DNA of 64,000 nt from contig UCII01000004.1 of the NCBI GenBank assembly GCA_900472485.1, forward strand, positions 268,739 to 332,738. Direction: 5' to 3'. The translations under genes were made by a program, and so were the position numbers. Below the pieces are notes generated by a model. The model had not been told where the DNA came from. It did not search any database and saw only the letters and a program-made list of their open reading frames with translations. Source of the DNA: Hyphomicrobiales bacterium (lineage in GTDB: Bacteria; Pseudomonadota; Alphaproteobacteria; Rhizobiales; Rhizobiaceae). Every line of letters begins with the position of its first letter. The stretch's first letter is position 1. Positions 8,431 to 16,877 of this stretch are shown here, piece by piece.

Positions 8431-9741
8431 CTAACGCGCGGAAGCGACGCTTGCAGCCGACGACATCCGCGAGACGACTTTCAACCGCTTGATTTCGCCG
8501 CGTCGGAAGGCAGCCAGGAAGCGGTTGTAATCCTTGAAGACAACGCAGCCATTCGATTCGCCGCGGCCGCCTCTGAGCATGTATGTGTGAGCCAGCAGGC
8601 CGTCGCGGCCATAGACGCGGGCGCCGCTTGCGGGTGTCAGGCGCAGGGCCTGCACGCCATGGAACAGGCTTTCCCTATATGTCAGGTTATAAGTTTCAGG
8701 CGGCGTCGGCCCGGTATTCTTGCGGTCGACATAGCGGGGATTGTCACGCATGTGGCCGAGACCGGAATGGGCCTCGAGGCGTTCGCCGCTCGGCAGGTAA
8801 ACGGTCTTCGCTTCGATATCGTAGATCGCAGTGCCTGGGCCGGGGCTGATGGCGGCAAACGGGTTGATGAACGGCTTATTCTTGCGGACCGAGCTGTCAT
8901 CCGGATCGGCATAGGCCATCATGCGCGATGGCGGTTGCGTGGTTGTTTCGCTGCCCGTTGCCCTGGCGATGGCGCTTGTGGCGCCGGCGCGTTGCACGGG
9001 CGTTTCTCGGGCGGGACGGGCCACGGGAATGACGTTCAGCACAGCTTCCGCCACCGCAATGTCGGCGTCTTTCGCAGGCACCGGCTTTGCTTCCGCAATG
9101 GCGGGCAGGCTGATCTCCGGGGCCGCGGAAGCGACCGCGGGCGGCTGCTCCGTGGCTTTCAGGGGGCCTGCAGCCGGCATCAGGGCAGCCGCATATTTTG
9201 CCTGGCTTAGCGATTGCACTGCGGTTGCGAAATTGATCGCGATAACCTTGCGCAGATGGTCGATCGTCTCAGGCGAAGCCGCAGCTACTTCGAGACGGCC
9301 GCTCTTGATGCTTGCGGCCGCAATCTGAGCTTGCTTCATATCGGATGTCTGCTGTGCGAGTGCATATGCCAGTTGCGCATGAACCGCATCCGTCCCGCCA
9401 GCTTTCGTTTGAACCTCCGCAGCGGCGACGCTGCCGAAGCGGCTTTGCCCATGCAGCGAAGTGGTTTGACTCGCATAACGGGCAGGGCGCGCCAGATGGC
9501 TTTGCGGAACGATGAATGCCGATGCGCGGGGTGCCAGGAAATTATCGGTCGGCGCCGCCGCGCCGGGAAGCGACAGCACCATCGATTGCGTCGTCATCAG
9601 CGTTGCAGCCACCCAGGCGAAAGCCGCGACCGCGACGCCGGTGGCCAGGGTGCCGGGACGGATGCTGAGGGATTTTTTTGATCGCGAGGCGTAGCCGGAG
9701 CGCGAATTGAAGTTACCGAACGTTTCGGTTACGAACGCCAT
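8431..9741 (-). CDS. Membrane-anchored DUF2778 (Tlde1-like L,D-transpeptidase fold) protein
   Basis: A 436-residue protein from the ATG at 9741; an upstream in-frame TTG at 9783 adds residues that look like non-coding sequence. One membrane segment lies near residues 34-55 (ATGVAVAAFAWVAATLM). A long Ala/Pro-rich linker runs to about residue 290, and a C-terminal DUF2778 domain covers about 300-420 (YLPSGERLEAHSGLG, then SNGCVVFKDY with the likely catalytic Cys). DUF2778 includes the type VI effector Tlde1, which cuts or exchanges peptidoglycan peptides. No immunity-like gene or secretion gene is adjacent, so a resident periplasmic wall enzyme is as likely as an effector. Confidence 0.75.
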   Translation of the reverse strand: MAFVTETFGNFNSRSGYASRSKKSLSIRPGTLATGVAVAAFAWVAATLMTTQSMVLSLPGAAAPTDNFLAPRASAFIVPQSHLARPARYASQTTSLHGQSRFGSVAAAEVQTKAGGTDAVHAQLAYALAQQTSDMKQAQIAAASIKSGRLEVAAASPETIDHLRKVIAINFATAVQSLSQAKYAAALMPAAGPLKATEQPPAVASAAPEISLPAIAEAKPVPAKDADIAVAEAVLNVIPVARPARETPVQRAGATSAIARATGSETTTQPPSRMMAYADPDDSSVRKNKPFINPFAAISPGPGTAIYDIEAKTVYLPSGERLEAHSGLGHMRDNPRYVDRKNTGPTPPETYNLTYRESLFHGVQALRLTPASGARVYGRDGLLAHTYMLRGGRGESNGCVVFKDYNRFLAAFRRGEIKRLKVVSRMSSAASVASAR

Positions 9742-10157
9742 GATACTCGTTATCCAAACTACACAGACACCAAGCCGGCTCAAGAACGCACACGCGCCCT
9801 AACGCAAGTGTCGCGTTCGGTCGCCAACTTGCCGGCTGTCTGGAAGCATGCCGAATTATGGTAACCAATTCCTTTACGATGGCTCATTCTTGGATATTCA
9901 TTGAAAAAGGGATGGTTTTTAACGTCCCACCTATTCGGGCCAGCAAAGCCGTTAAAGAGCAAATCCGGCCGACAATTGGTCGCAAGCCCAACGGTTGTTC
10001 ACTTTTCCGTGTAGGTTCCGCTAATTTAGGGCAACGGCAAAAATAAGGCCGAGTACGGCAGCGGAGCCTAAATTGCGCAAAACTGCTTTTGACGTGAAAA
10101 GGCCCGGCCTGAATAAACGGGCCGGGCCTATCGAATTTCAATCCGCGTTGGACTGAG
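9742..10157. other. Gene-free stretch between argC and the DUF2778 gene
   Basis: No convincing coding frame on either strand. It holds the argC terminator (entered separately) and presumably the promoter of the DUF2778 gene. The middle is AT-richer than its neighbours. Nothing else was recognised. Confidence 0.6.
10097..10128 (-). terminator. Intrinsic terminator of argC
   Basis: On the minus strand GGCCCGGCC (pairing with GGCCGGGCC, 9-bp perfect stem, 9-nt loop) is followed by TTTT. It starts 30 bp after the argC stop codon. Confidence 0.85.
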
Positions 10158-11090
10158 TTACGCGCTCAGCATCAAGTCCATGTTCTGTACGGCTGCACCC
10201 GATGCGCCCTTGCCGAGATTGTCGAGCAGGGCAACGAGGTTGACCTGCGCTCCGCCCGGCGTGCCGAAGACGAAGAGCTTCATCGTGTCCTTGCCGGCAA
10301 GCTCGACGGCGTTGACACGGGGCAGGGCGCGGCTCTCATCGAGCGAAACGACCTGAACGATATCCTGGCCGGTGTAATGGTCGACGAGCGCGGCGTGAAT
10401 GCTCTCCAGCGTCGCGCCTTCCGCGAGATCGCCGAGATGGAGCGGCACCTGCACGATCATGCCCTGGGGGAAGCGGCCGACGGAGGGCGAGAAGATCGGC
10501 GCGCGCTCCAGCAGGCCGTGCGTCGTCATCTCGGGCACATGCTTGTGGGTCAGCGGCAGGCCGTAGAGGAAATGCGGCGCGGTGATCGCATCCGGATGAT
10601 CGGAATTTTCCATCTGGGCGATCATCTGCTTGCCGCCGCCGGTATAGCCGGAGACCGCGTTGACCGTCACGGGATAGTCCGTCGGAAGGATGCCGGCGGC
10701 GCGCAACGGCCGGATGACACCGATCGCGCCTGTCGGATAACAGCCGGGATTGGCGACGAAACGCGCCGCCCTGATCTTGTTACCCTGGTTGCTGTCCATC
10801 TCGGCAAAGCCATAGGCCCAGTCGGGATGGATGCGGAAGGCCGTCGAGGTGTCGATGACGCGGACATTGTTGTTGCCCGCCACCATCTTCACCGCTTCCT
10901 TCGACGCATCGTCGGGCAGGCAGAGGATGGCGATATCGGCGCTGTTCAGCATGTCCTCGCGCATGGCGGCATTGCGGCGTTCGGCTTCGGGAATGGACAG
11001 CAGTTCGACATCGCGGCGGTCGGCCATGCGCGTGCGGATCTGCAAGCCCGTGGTTCCGTGTTCGCCATCGATGAAGATTTTCGGTGCCAT
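10158..11090 (-). CDS. argC: N-acetyl-gamma-glutamyl-phosphate reductase, type 2
   Basis: This cytoplasmic enzyme makes N-acetylglutamate 5-semialdehyde with NADPH in arginine synthesis. Its 310 residues fit the short type-2 ArgC class. The nucleotide-binding N-terminus is [15 protein letters not shown]. The catalytic cysteine is C117 in [13 protein letters not shown], followed by [14 protein letters not shown]. The C-terminal HKHVPEM is also conserved in the family. In rhizobia argC often follows rplM-rpsI, and here it lies 1.9 kb from rpsI on the same strand, separated by small genes and speB. It ends in a strong terminator. Confidence 0.95.
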   Translation of the reverse strand: MAPKIFIDGEHGTTGLQIRTRMADRRDVELLSIPEAERRNAAMREDMLNSADIAILCLPDDASKEAVKMVAGNNNVRVIDTSTAFRIHPDWAYGFAEMDSNQGNKIRAARFVANPGCYPTGAIGVIRPLRAAGILPTDYPVTVNAVSGYTGGGKQMIAQMENSDHPDAITAPHFLYGLPLTHKHVPEMTTHGLLERAPIFSPSVGRFPQGMIVQVPLHLGDLAEGATLESIHAALVDHYTGQDIVQVVSLDESRALPRVNAVELAGKDTMKLFVFGTPGGAQVNLVALLDNLGKGASGAAVQNMDLMLSA

Positions 11091-11227
11091 CTTATTCCTG
11101 CTCTTTCAATAGGTTGCGGATATTTCCGGACTCAGTTTGCCATGCAGTTGATTCAATTTCATAACGCTCGTTGCTGAAGCGGTAGGGCGGCTTTCGAAAA
11201 CCTTCCTCCCTATCCCGAAATCATGTC

Positions 11228-12181
11228 TCAACGACCGCTCGCACGTCGTTCGGCGTGGAGACCGAGCATATACATCGCCACGGTCGCCCCCGCAATGGCG
11301 GTGATGTCGGCGTGGTCGTAGGCAGGGGAGACTTCGACGACGTCGGCGCCCCTGATGTCCAGCTGGTGCAGCCGCTGCAGCACTGACAGGATCTTGGCGC
11401 TGGAAGGGCCCCCTGCGACCGGCGTTCCCGTGCCCGGAGCAAACGCCGGATCGAGGCAATCTATATCGAAGGTCAGATAAGTTGGCGCGCCCTTGGTATG
11501 CGAGATGATCGTCGAAGCGATCTCGCCGGCGTTCATGTCCTCGACCTGATGGCCATACAGAATTTGGATACCAAAATCGTCGGGCGCATGCGTGCGGATG
11601 CCAATCTGGATGGAGCGGTCCGGGTCGATCAGCCCGTCGCGTACGGCGCGCGCAACGAAGGAGCCGTGGTCGATGCGCCTGCCATCATCGAACCAGGTAT
11701 CCTGATGGGCATCGAATTGCACCAGTGCCAGCGGTCCGTGCTTGGCGGCATGGGCCTTCAACAGCGGCCATGTAACGAAATGGTCGCCGCCGAGCGTCAG
11801 CAGGAAGGCGCCACTGTCGAGGATCGTCGCCGCCTGTCTTTCGATTGCAGCGGGTGTCTCCTGATGGTTGCCGTAGTCGAGCAGGCAATCGCCATAGTCG
11901 ATGACGGCCATCTCGGCGAAGAGGTCGCGATTGAACGGATATTGCGGATCATTGTCGAAGATGGCCGATGCACGGCGGATCGCCTGCGGCCCGAAACGCG
12001 TTCCCGGCCGGTTCGAGGTGGCTGCATCGAAGGGGATGCCCCAGACCACGGCATCGGCGCCTTCGAGCGACTTGGTAAATCGGCGGCGCATGAAGGAGAG
12101 CGCACCGGCAAAGGTCGGGTCGCTGGCAGCCGAGGTCAGGCTGGCGGCAGTGAAGGCGTGATCAATCGAGGTGCTCGGCAA
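11228..12181 (-). CDS. speB: Agmatinase/ureohydrolase family protein
   Basis: A 317-residue Mn-dependent ureohydrolase, probably agmatinase (agmatine to putrescine and urea). Metal-binding motifs are present in order: LTLGGDHF, QFDAHQDTW and FDIDCLDPAFAPGTGTP. I chose a TTG start at 12181 because an AAGGGAG ribosome site sits 6 nt before it and the protein then begins close to known SpeB N-termini; the first in-frame ATG (12211) adds 10 unlikely residues. The start overlaps the upstream monooxygenase gene by 20 bp, suggesting translational coupling. Related guanidino-acid hydrolases have similar motifs, so substrate is not certain. Confidence 0.88.
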   Translation of the reverse strand: MPSTSIDHAFTAASLTSAASDPTFAGALSFMRRRFTKSLEGADAVVWGIPFDAATSNRPGTRFGPQAIRRASAIFDNDPQYPFNRDLFAEMAVIDYGDCLLDYGNHQETPAAIERQAATILDSGAFLLTLGGDHFVTWPLLKAHAAKHGPLALVQFDAHQDTWFDDGRRIDHGSFVARAVRDGLIDPDRSIQIGIRTHAPDDFGIQILYGHQVEDMNAGEIASTIISHTKGAPTYLTFDIDCLDPAFAPGTGTPVAGGPSSAKILSVLQRLHQLDIRGADVVEVSPAYDHADITAIAGATVAMYMLGLHAERRASGR

Positions 12182-12539
12182 GCGCGTCTCCCTTGCGCAG
12201 CTGGAAATCATAAGCCCGTTCTACCCGCGCTATGCGAACCTTATATTGTTCATACCAGCGCTCGCGGCCTAGTTTCTGCGCCGCCAGATGGGCGACGACG
12301 TTCTTCCAGGCAAGAATGCTTTCCTCGTCTCGCCAGAAGGAGTTGGTGATACCGAAGCCATCGGCGCCTCTCGCACTCTCAAGACCAAGGCAGCCGTCTT
12401 GCGCCAATGCCATTTCCTCCATGCGTTCGCCCATGGCGCCATAGCCATTGTCGCCGGCTGTCCGGATCGAAGCGAAGGAGACGATATAATAGGGCGGCTC
12501 GGGAGTGGCCGCAAAGCGGGATGCCTTGTTGGTGCTCAT
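12162..12539 (-). CDS. Antibiotic-biosynthesis-monooxygenase (ABM) domain protein
   Basis: A 125-residue ferredoxin-like alpha/beta-barrel protein. The domain pattern is YYIVSFASIR, then MEEMALAQDGCLGLES, GITNSFWRDEESILAWKN and HLAAQKLGRERWYEQYKVRIARVERAYDF, the usual ABM layout for small cofactor-light monooxygenases or heme-degrading-like proteins. The ATG at 12539 is used; an upstream in-frame start at 12551 adds four residues. It overlaps speB by 20 bp and so is probably co-transcribed with it. The reaction is unknown. Confidence 0.78.
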   Translation of the reverse strand: MSTNKASRFAATPEPPYYIVSFASIRTAGDNGYGAMGERMEEMALAQDGCLGLESARGADGFGITNSFWRDEESILAWKNVVAHLAAQKLGRERWYEQYKVRIARVERAYDFQLRKGDALAEHLD

Positions 12540-12603
12540 GACGTGCCTCACGGGATGGAACGGAATTCCGTTCTGTGAATCGCAGATAGGTCGTGTTCGA
12601 TGC

Positions 12604-12867
12604 TTATTTGCCCAATCGAGCGGTGCATTGATACGTCTTTTTCACGCAGGCGATCTGCGGCGTTGAGCAATCGGCCCGCCCATCGGTCACGACACAATAG
12701 GAGCAGCTGTCGTTGAATTCGCGACAGTCCGGGTTTGCCTGAAGAAAATCCTTCATGCTCTGCATTTCTGCGGCCTTATCGGCTGGCGGAGCTGGCTGTG
12801 CATCGTCGCACAGAACAGGTGCGGCGCTGGCCATCAAAAGCAGAAGCGAAAAGATGAATCCACGCAT
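12604..12867 (-). CDS. Small secreted cysteine-rich protein
   Basis: An 87-residue protein starting at the ATG at 12867, which has a GGGAGAG ribosome site; an upstream frame extension is unlike coding sequence. A signal peptide covers about residues 1-19 (GFIFSLLLLMASAAPVLC). The mature part carries six cysteines (DCREFNDSCSYC, ADCSTPQIAC, TYQC), suggesting a periplasmic disulfide-stabilised protein. I do not recognise the family. It stands alone between rpsI and the ABM gene on the same strand. Confidence 0.68.
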   Translation of the reverse strand: MRGFIFSLLLLMASAAPVLCDDAQPAPPADKAAEMQSMKDFLQANPDCREFNDSCSYCVVTDGRADCSTPQIACVKKTYQCTARLGK

Positions 12868-12950
12868 TGAACTCTCCCGATGCTTGTATCGGAACTTTGC
12901 CACAAAACGCGCCGCTTGCCTCGGCGGATCTGCGCCTTTTCTCATGCTGC

Positions 12951-12982
12951 AAAAGAAAAAGGCCGGGGAAAACCCAGCCTTT
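12951..12982 (-). terminator. Intrinsic terminator of rplM-rpsI
   Basis: Read on the minus strand, AAGGCTGGG pairs with CCCGGCCTT (one G-U) around a short T-rich loop and is followed by TTTCTTTT. It begins about 27 bp after the rpsI stop codon. Confidence 0.82.
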
Positions 12983-13008
12983 CCAAAAATCCGATCTCGG
13001 ATAAGCGA

Positions 13009-13479
13009 TTAACGCTTGGAGAACTGGAAGGAACGACGTGCCTTTGCACGGCCGTACTTCTTACGTTCGACAACGCGGCTGTCGCGGGTCAGGAAGCCAC
13101 CCTTCTTCAGCACGGAGCGCAGGCCCGGCTCGAAGTAGGTGATCGCCTTGGACAGGCCGTGACGAACGGCACCGGCCTGGCCGGAGAGGCCGCCGCCGGC
13201 AACGGTTGCGATGATGTCGAACTGGCCGTCACGGGCAGCAGCGACGATCGGCTGACGCAGGATCATCTGCAGAACCGGACGGGCGAAGTAAGCCGTGTAG
13301 TCCTTGCCGTTGACGATGATCTTGCCGGAGCCGGCCTTGACCCATACGCGGGCTACGGCGTCCTTGCGCTTGCCGGTCGCGTAGGAGCGGCCGAGCGAGT
13401 CAACCTTGCGGACGTGAACCGGAGCAGCAGCTGCTTCCGACGTCGTGCCGAGGTCTTTCAGGGAGGAAAGGTCAGCCAT
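13009..13479 (-). CDS. rpsI: 30S ribosomal protein S9
   Basis: Small-subunit protein whose C-terminal tail reaches the P-site tRNA. The 156 residues include a short N-terminal extension as in other Rhizobiales, the core [33 protein letters not shown], and the basic C-terminal tail [17 protein letters not shown]. It follows rplM with only 2 bp between the stop and the next ATG, the universal L13-S9 operon order, and ends in a good terminator. Confidence 0.98.
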   Translation of the reverse strand: MADLSSLKDLGTTSEAAAAPVHVRKVDSLGRSYATGKRKDAVARVWVKAGSGKIIVNGKDYTAYFARPVLQMILRQPIVAAARDGQFDIIATVAGGGLSGQAGAVRHGLSKAITYFEPGLRSVLKKGGFLTRDSRVVERKKYGRAKARRSFQFSKR

Positions 13480-13481
13480 TA

Positions 13482-13946
13482 TCAGGCGCTCCTTACGTTC
13501 TTCTTGTTCAGCTTGGCGACGTCGAGGACGACCGGCTGCTGAGCTTCGTGGGGATGGTTGGAGCCGGCGTAGACGCGCAGGTTCTTCATCTGGCGACGGC
13601 CGAGCGGGCCGCGGGGAACCATGCGCTCGACAGCCTTCTCAACGACGCGCTCCGGGAAGCGGCCTTCGATGATCTGGCGAGCCGTACGCTCCTTGATACC
13701 GCCGGCATAACCGGTGTGCCAGTAATAAACTTTGTCTTCGTACTTCTTGCCGGTGAAGACGACCTTGTCGGCATTGATAACGATGACGTTGTCGCCGTCG
13801 TCGACGTGCGGCGTGAAGGTAGCCTTATGCTTGCCGCGCAGACGCATTGCGATGATAGAAGCGAGACGGCCAACGACAAGCCCTTCGGCGTCGATGAGAA
13901 CCCACTTCTTCTCCACCTCTGCAGGCTTCTGGGAGAAGGTTGCCAT
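13482..13946 (-). CDS. rplM: 50S ribosomal protein L13
   Basis: Early-assembly large-subunit protein, 154 residues. Typical features are [50 protein letters not shown] and [18 protein letters not shown]. First gene of the rplM-rpsI operon. A terminator-like hairpin lies 84-111 bp upstream of its start on the same strand and could be a leader attenuator or the 3' end of the upstream transporter gene. Confidence 0.98.
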   Translation of the reverse strand: MATFSQKPAEVEKKWVLIDAEGLVVGRLASIIAMRLRGKHKATFTPHVDDGDNVIVINADKVVFTGKKYEDKVYYWHTGYAGGIKERTARQIIEGRFPERVVEKAVERMVPRGPLGRRQMKNLRVYAGSNHPHEAQQPVVLDVAKLNKKNVRSA

Positions 13947-14029
13947 GTTGCATACTCTCTTTTAGGACCCTTGGCCCGAAGGCGTCTGGGCGTTTCTTGT
14001 TGCTTAGTTTGGCATGCATGGATGCGTGC

Positions 14030-14057
14030 CAAAAAGAAAGCAGCCCGGAAAGGCTGC
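14030..14057 (-). terminator. Terminator-like hairpin upstream of rplM
   Basis: On the minus strand GCAGCC, a 6-nt loop and GGCTGC are followed by TTTCTTTTT. It lies 126 bp after the DMT transporter gene and 84 bp before rplM. It either ends the transporter transcript or attenuates the ribosomal-protein operon. A second hairpin (GGCATGC/GCGTGCC, 14011-14030) follows at once. Confidence 0.6.
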
Positions 14058-14183
14058 AATCTGCGGCGGCTTATAGATCGATTAAGAGCCAGGGTCAATA
14101 TCGCCTAACTAGTAGGCTGTAAAAATTATAAATCAAAATCAACATGTTATGCGTGTGGTAAAATAAAACCACATAATTTATCG

Positions 14184-15020
14184 TCAACCCAACCGCAAAA
14201 CCAGCACTCCGCCAGCAATAATGGCACCGGCAATATAGCGCCAGATGCTGGACCGTTCCTTCAAAACAACGACGGATATCACCAAAGCGAAGAGGATCGA
14301 AGTCTCGCGCAAGGCGGCGACCATGGCGACCGGCGCCTTGGTCATCGCCCACAATGCCAGCCCGTAGGAAACGATCGAGCCACCACCGCCAATAAGCCCC
14401 CGCCACCAGTTATAGCGGACGTGGGCGGCGACGGCATTGATGCCACGTTGCGATATCGCCCAGGTGAAAAGGAGAATGGGAGGCAGGAGCGCCATCCATA
14501 AAGTATAGGAAACCGAATTGCCTGATATCCGCGCACCGATGCCATCGACATAGGTATAGGTCGCGATGACAACGGCATTGGCAAGGGCCAGGAGGATCGC
14601 CCGGCTGCTGCCCTTTCGGGCTTCGAAGGCAAGCGTCAATATGCCGGCGCAGATGGTCATAGTGCCGATCAATGCGCCGCCCGAAAGCGTTTCCTTCAGG
14701 ATGAAGCTGCTTGTCGAGACGATGATGAGGGGGGCTACACCACGCATCAGCGGATAGACGAGCCCGATATCGCCGGCGCGATAAGCGGCCGCCACCAGCT
14801 GGAAATAGGCGAATTGAAGGATGGCCGAGGCGCCGATGAACGGCCATGCCGCAGAGGCCGGCAGTGGAAGGAACGGTAGAAGAGGCAACGCCGCGACCGC
14901 GCCGCCAGCCGAAACCAGCGCCGCATCGAGCGACTTGTCGGTTCCGGCCTTGATGATCGCATTCCACGTCGCATGCAGCAGGGCGCCGAAAAGGACGAGC
15001 GCGATAACGTCGAGAGACAC
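14184..15020 (-). CDS. DMT-superfamily (EamA) membrane transporter
   Basis: A 278-residue inner-membrane protein with about ten hydrophobic segments and two EamA-type halves; the second half includes YGLALWAMTKAPVAMVAALR, typical of the family. I chose the GTG at 15020 because a GAGG ribosome site sits 6 nt upstream; earlier in-frame starts add a non-hydrophobic, unlikely N-terminus. The first helix then begins at once (DVIALVLFGALLHATWNA). Substrate is unknown. A long gene-free region lies upstream. Confidence 0.85.
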   Translation of the reverse strand: MSLDVIALVLFGALLHATWNAIIKAGTDKSLDAALVSAGGAVAALPLLPFLPLPASAAWPFIGASAILQFAYFQLVAAAYRAGDIGLVYPLMRGVAPLIIVSTSSFILKETLSGGALIGTMTICAGILTLAFEARKGSSRAILLALANAVVIATYTYVDGIGARISGNSVSYTLWMALLPPILLFTWAISQRGINAVAAHVRYNWWRGLIGGGGSIVSYGLALWAMTKAPVAMVAALRETSILFALVISVVVLKERSSIWRYIAGAIIAGGVLVLRLG

Positions 15021-15240
15021 GGAAAACCTCGGAAATTGGCGGGCGTAACGGCAATGCCTGGTATTTTGTGGGAGTGCGGTCCCATATGATCCGCAATACA
15101 TCGAAAAGCAACGAAATATCTGTCATTTTGACGGCTTGCCCTTCGCTCCGGTCATGAGGGGCGCCGAGAATGGGGTTTTCGTTATGTTCCAGATCGCCCT
15201 TTCTAGAATTATAAATGACTAATTTATTGGAGTATGAAGC

Positions 15241-15270
15241 GCGAACAAATATCGCATGTCCTGTGAACGC
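15241..15270 (+). repeat. 30-bp imperfect direct repeat, copy 1
   Basis: Begins GCGAACAAATATCGCATGTC and ends CTGTGAACGC. It matches copy 2 (15641-15670) at 26 of 30 positions; both copies are preceded, 13 bp upstream, by CTAATTTAT. The offset between copies is exactly 400 bp. Confidence 0.7.
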
Positions 15271-15573
15271 GGGAGTAGCATTAGACACTTCTTACTTAAA
15301 AACGACAGAAATCCGCGTCGCCTGCAGCGCCGTGTGTCGCCGGGCGTGCGAAAATCGCCGCGAAAACACCGTGCGCAATCTCTCTTCTCCCCATGAATAG
15401 AGTGGATAATTCTACAAGAGATGAAAAATATTGCAGCTAACGCGCGACGCCGCTGACAAAAATCATACTAAGGGCTAAGTATAGAATCGTCGAACGAAAA
15501 ATTGACGGGATATATCATTGCGCGAACTCGAAAATTATTCTGTGGGAAAATAATGAAATAGCAAATGTTTCGC

Positions 15574-15588
15574 GTTCGCATTCGGTTC
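15574..15588. promoter_or_regulatory. Candidate SOS (LexA) box, GTTC-N7-GTTC
   Basis: GTTCGCATTCGGTTC fits the direct-repeat LexA operator known in Alphaproteobacteria, with a third GTTC two bases further (15591). No downstream gene was found on either strand within about 200 bp, so the target is unclear. Confidence 0.45.
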
Positions 15589-15640
15589 TCGTTCGAATTG
15601 ACTGTCCATGCAAAGTTTCTAATTTATATGCGAATAAAAA

Positions 15641-15670
15641 GCGAACAAAGATTGCATTTCCTGAGAACGC
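15641..15670 (+). repeat. 30-bp imperfect direct repeat, copy 2
   Basis: Begins GCGAACAAAGATTGCATTTC and ends CTGAGAACGC; 26 of 30 positions match copy 1. Both copies keep a GAAC pair spaced 18 nt apart, twice the 11-nt period of a LexA site, with a conserved GCAT in the middle. Confidence 0.7.
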
Positions 15671-15841
15671 AACCCTGCAGCATCGGGAAAATTTATGAAA
15701 GCGCTTTGGAGAGCGGCTTACACGCAAGCGCATAAATGCACCCGCCAAGCCATCGTGCCGAAGATGCACCGTGCTTGGGACAATCAATGGTCGTACCGAA
15801 CCCGTGAGCCGTCCGCCATATGCAGCCATAATATATTGCGA

Positions 15842-16168
15842 TCAGCGTCGGAAAATCAAATCATCGTCATCGAGGTCGGTTGCCGGCCGGCATATGTAAA
15901 CCGGACAGGAAGCGCGATCCTTCGTGGGAAGATAGTCCTGATAGGCGTAAAAGCCCATATCGCATGCGCCGCTATCTGCGACATAGCGATCATAGAGCGT
16001 CATGTTGGGTGTCCTTCTGGCCGGATAACGCATGATGACCGCGCGCTCGCGATTGATGACAGCCCTGGCCTCGGCGCAGGTCATGGACATGGAATTATAT
16101 CGCGAAATCGCTAATGCCGGCGTCGCGGCCGAAGTGACGAGCAGGCCCAGCAGGATGAATTTTTTCAT
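15842..16168 (-). CDS. Small secreted hypothetical protein
   Basis: 108 residues from the ATG at 16168, which is preceded by a GGGAGGA ribosome site; the longer open frame upstream is not needed. A signal peptide covers about residues 1-20 (KKFILLGLLVTSAATPALA). The mature part has four cysteines and the segment SMTCAEARAVINRERAVIMR, a pattern seen in small secreted rhizobial proteins of unknown role. It is divergent from the CoA-binding protein gene, sharing a 113-bp promoter region. Confidence 0.72.
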   Translation of the reverse strand: MKKFILLGLLVTSAATPALAISRYNSMSMTCAEARAVINRERAVIMRYPARRTPNMTLYDRYVADSGACDMGFYAYQDYLPTKDRASCPVYICRPATDLDDDDLIFRR

Positions 16169-16281
16169 CTGAGTAATCCTCCCTGAAGTTGTTATAATAC
16201 AATATATAGACGCGGAGACCGCCATTGCGGTTTCCATATTTGCGACAAAACGCAAGTGTGATCGAGGTGGGAGGCTTCGTG

Positions 16282-16710
16282 ATGAACCACGATAGTTATG
16301 ACGATTCCTATATAGCCGATATCCTCTTGTCCGTAAGGACCATCGCGCTCGTCGGCGCTTCGCCCAATCCTGCGCGCCCGAGCAACGGTGTGATGGCCTA
16401 TCTCCTGAATAGGGGATATCGCGTCATCCCCATCAATCCCGGACAGGCCGGCAAGGAAATTCTGGGGCAATGGGTCTACGCACGCCTGGCCGACATTCCC
16501 GAGCCTGTGGACATGGTCGATGTTTTTCGGGCGCCCGAATATCTCCGATCGGTCGTAGAGGAGACGATCATGATCGAGCCGCGGCCCCCAGTCATTTGGG
16601 GTCAGCTTGGCGTGCGTGACGACGCCGCCGCGGCAAGAGCCGAAGCCGCAGGGGTAAGGGTCGTCATGGACCGCTGCCCGGCTATTGAGTATCCGCGCCT
16701 GGTCGCTTGA
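16282..16710 (+). CDS. CoA-binding (YccU-like) domain protein
   Basis: A 142-residue cytoplasmic protein with a single Rossmann-like CoA-binding domain: TIALVGASPNPARPSNGVM near residues 19-37, VIPINPGQAG, and the C-terminal GVRVVMDRCPAIEY. The ATG at 16282 has a GGTGGGAGG ribosome site; an in-frame upstream start at 16225 would add residues that overlap the divergent promoter. The biological role of the family is unknown. It lies upstream of metY on the same strand with a structured 167-bp spacer, so a functional link is possible but unproven. Confidence 0.85.
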   Translation: MNHDSYDDSYIADILLSVRTIALVGASPNPARPSNGVMAYLLNRGYRVIPINPGQAGKEILGQWVYARLADIPEPVDMVDVFRAPEYLRSVVEETIMIEPRPPVIWGQLGVRDDAAAARAEAAGVRVVMDRCPAIEYPRLVA

Positions 16711-16712
16711 CC

Positions 16713-16758
16713 GAGATCGCGCATGACGGCTGCATTCGGCCGTTTATCGCGCGATCTC
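16713..16758 (+). repeat. Inverted repeat forming a long hairpin before metY
   Basis: GAGATCGCGC and GCGCGATCTC form a perfect 10-bp outer stem enclosing an ACGGC/GCCGT inner stem. It begins 2 bp after the CoA-binding gene stop. No T-tract follows, so it may stabilise or separate messages rather than terminate. Confidence 0.55.
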
Positions 16759-16877
16759 ACTGAAAGATGGCAAGTTTTTTCTGCGAGCCGAGAAGCACGG
16801 CAAAGTTCGCGGTTAACTTTCATGTGCCAGGCGTTATGCTTTTCCCGTTACGAACAAGATCCGGCGGGAGGAAAATT

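Larger units (their letters stand above)
15021..15841. other. AT-rich gene-free region with repeats and a LexA-type box
   Basis: About 820 bp without a supportable gene: frames of 60-104 codons exist but have no ribosome site and biased composition. It is richer in A/T than its surroundings and dense in GAAC/GTTC words. It contains two 30-bp repeat copies and a GTTC-N7-GTTC site (entered separately). It may hold promoters, a small RNA or the remains of a mobile element; none can be assigned from sequence alone. Confidence 0.6.

Noticed and set aside
15515..15829. 104-codon minus-strand frame in the AT-rich region
   Set aside because: It reads through the repeat copy and the LexA-type box, lacks a ribosome site, and shows no protein-like pattern.
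16711..16877. Possible SAM riboswitch before metY
   Set aside because: A SAM-II type element was considered because such switches occur before methionine genes in this class, but the conserved core could not be found; only a plain long hairpin is present.
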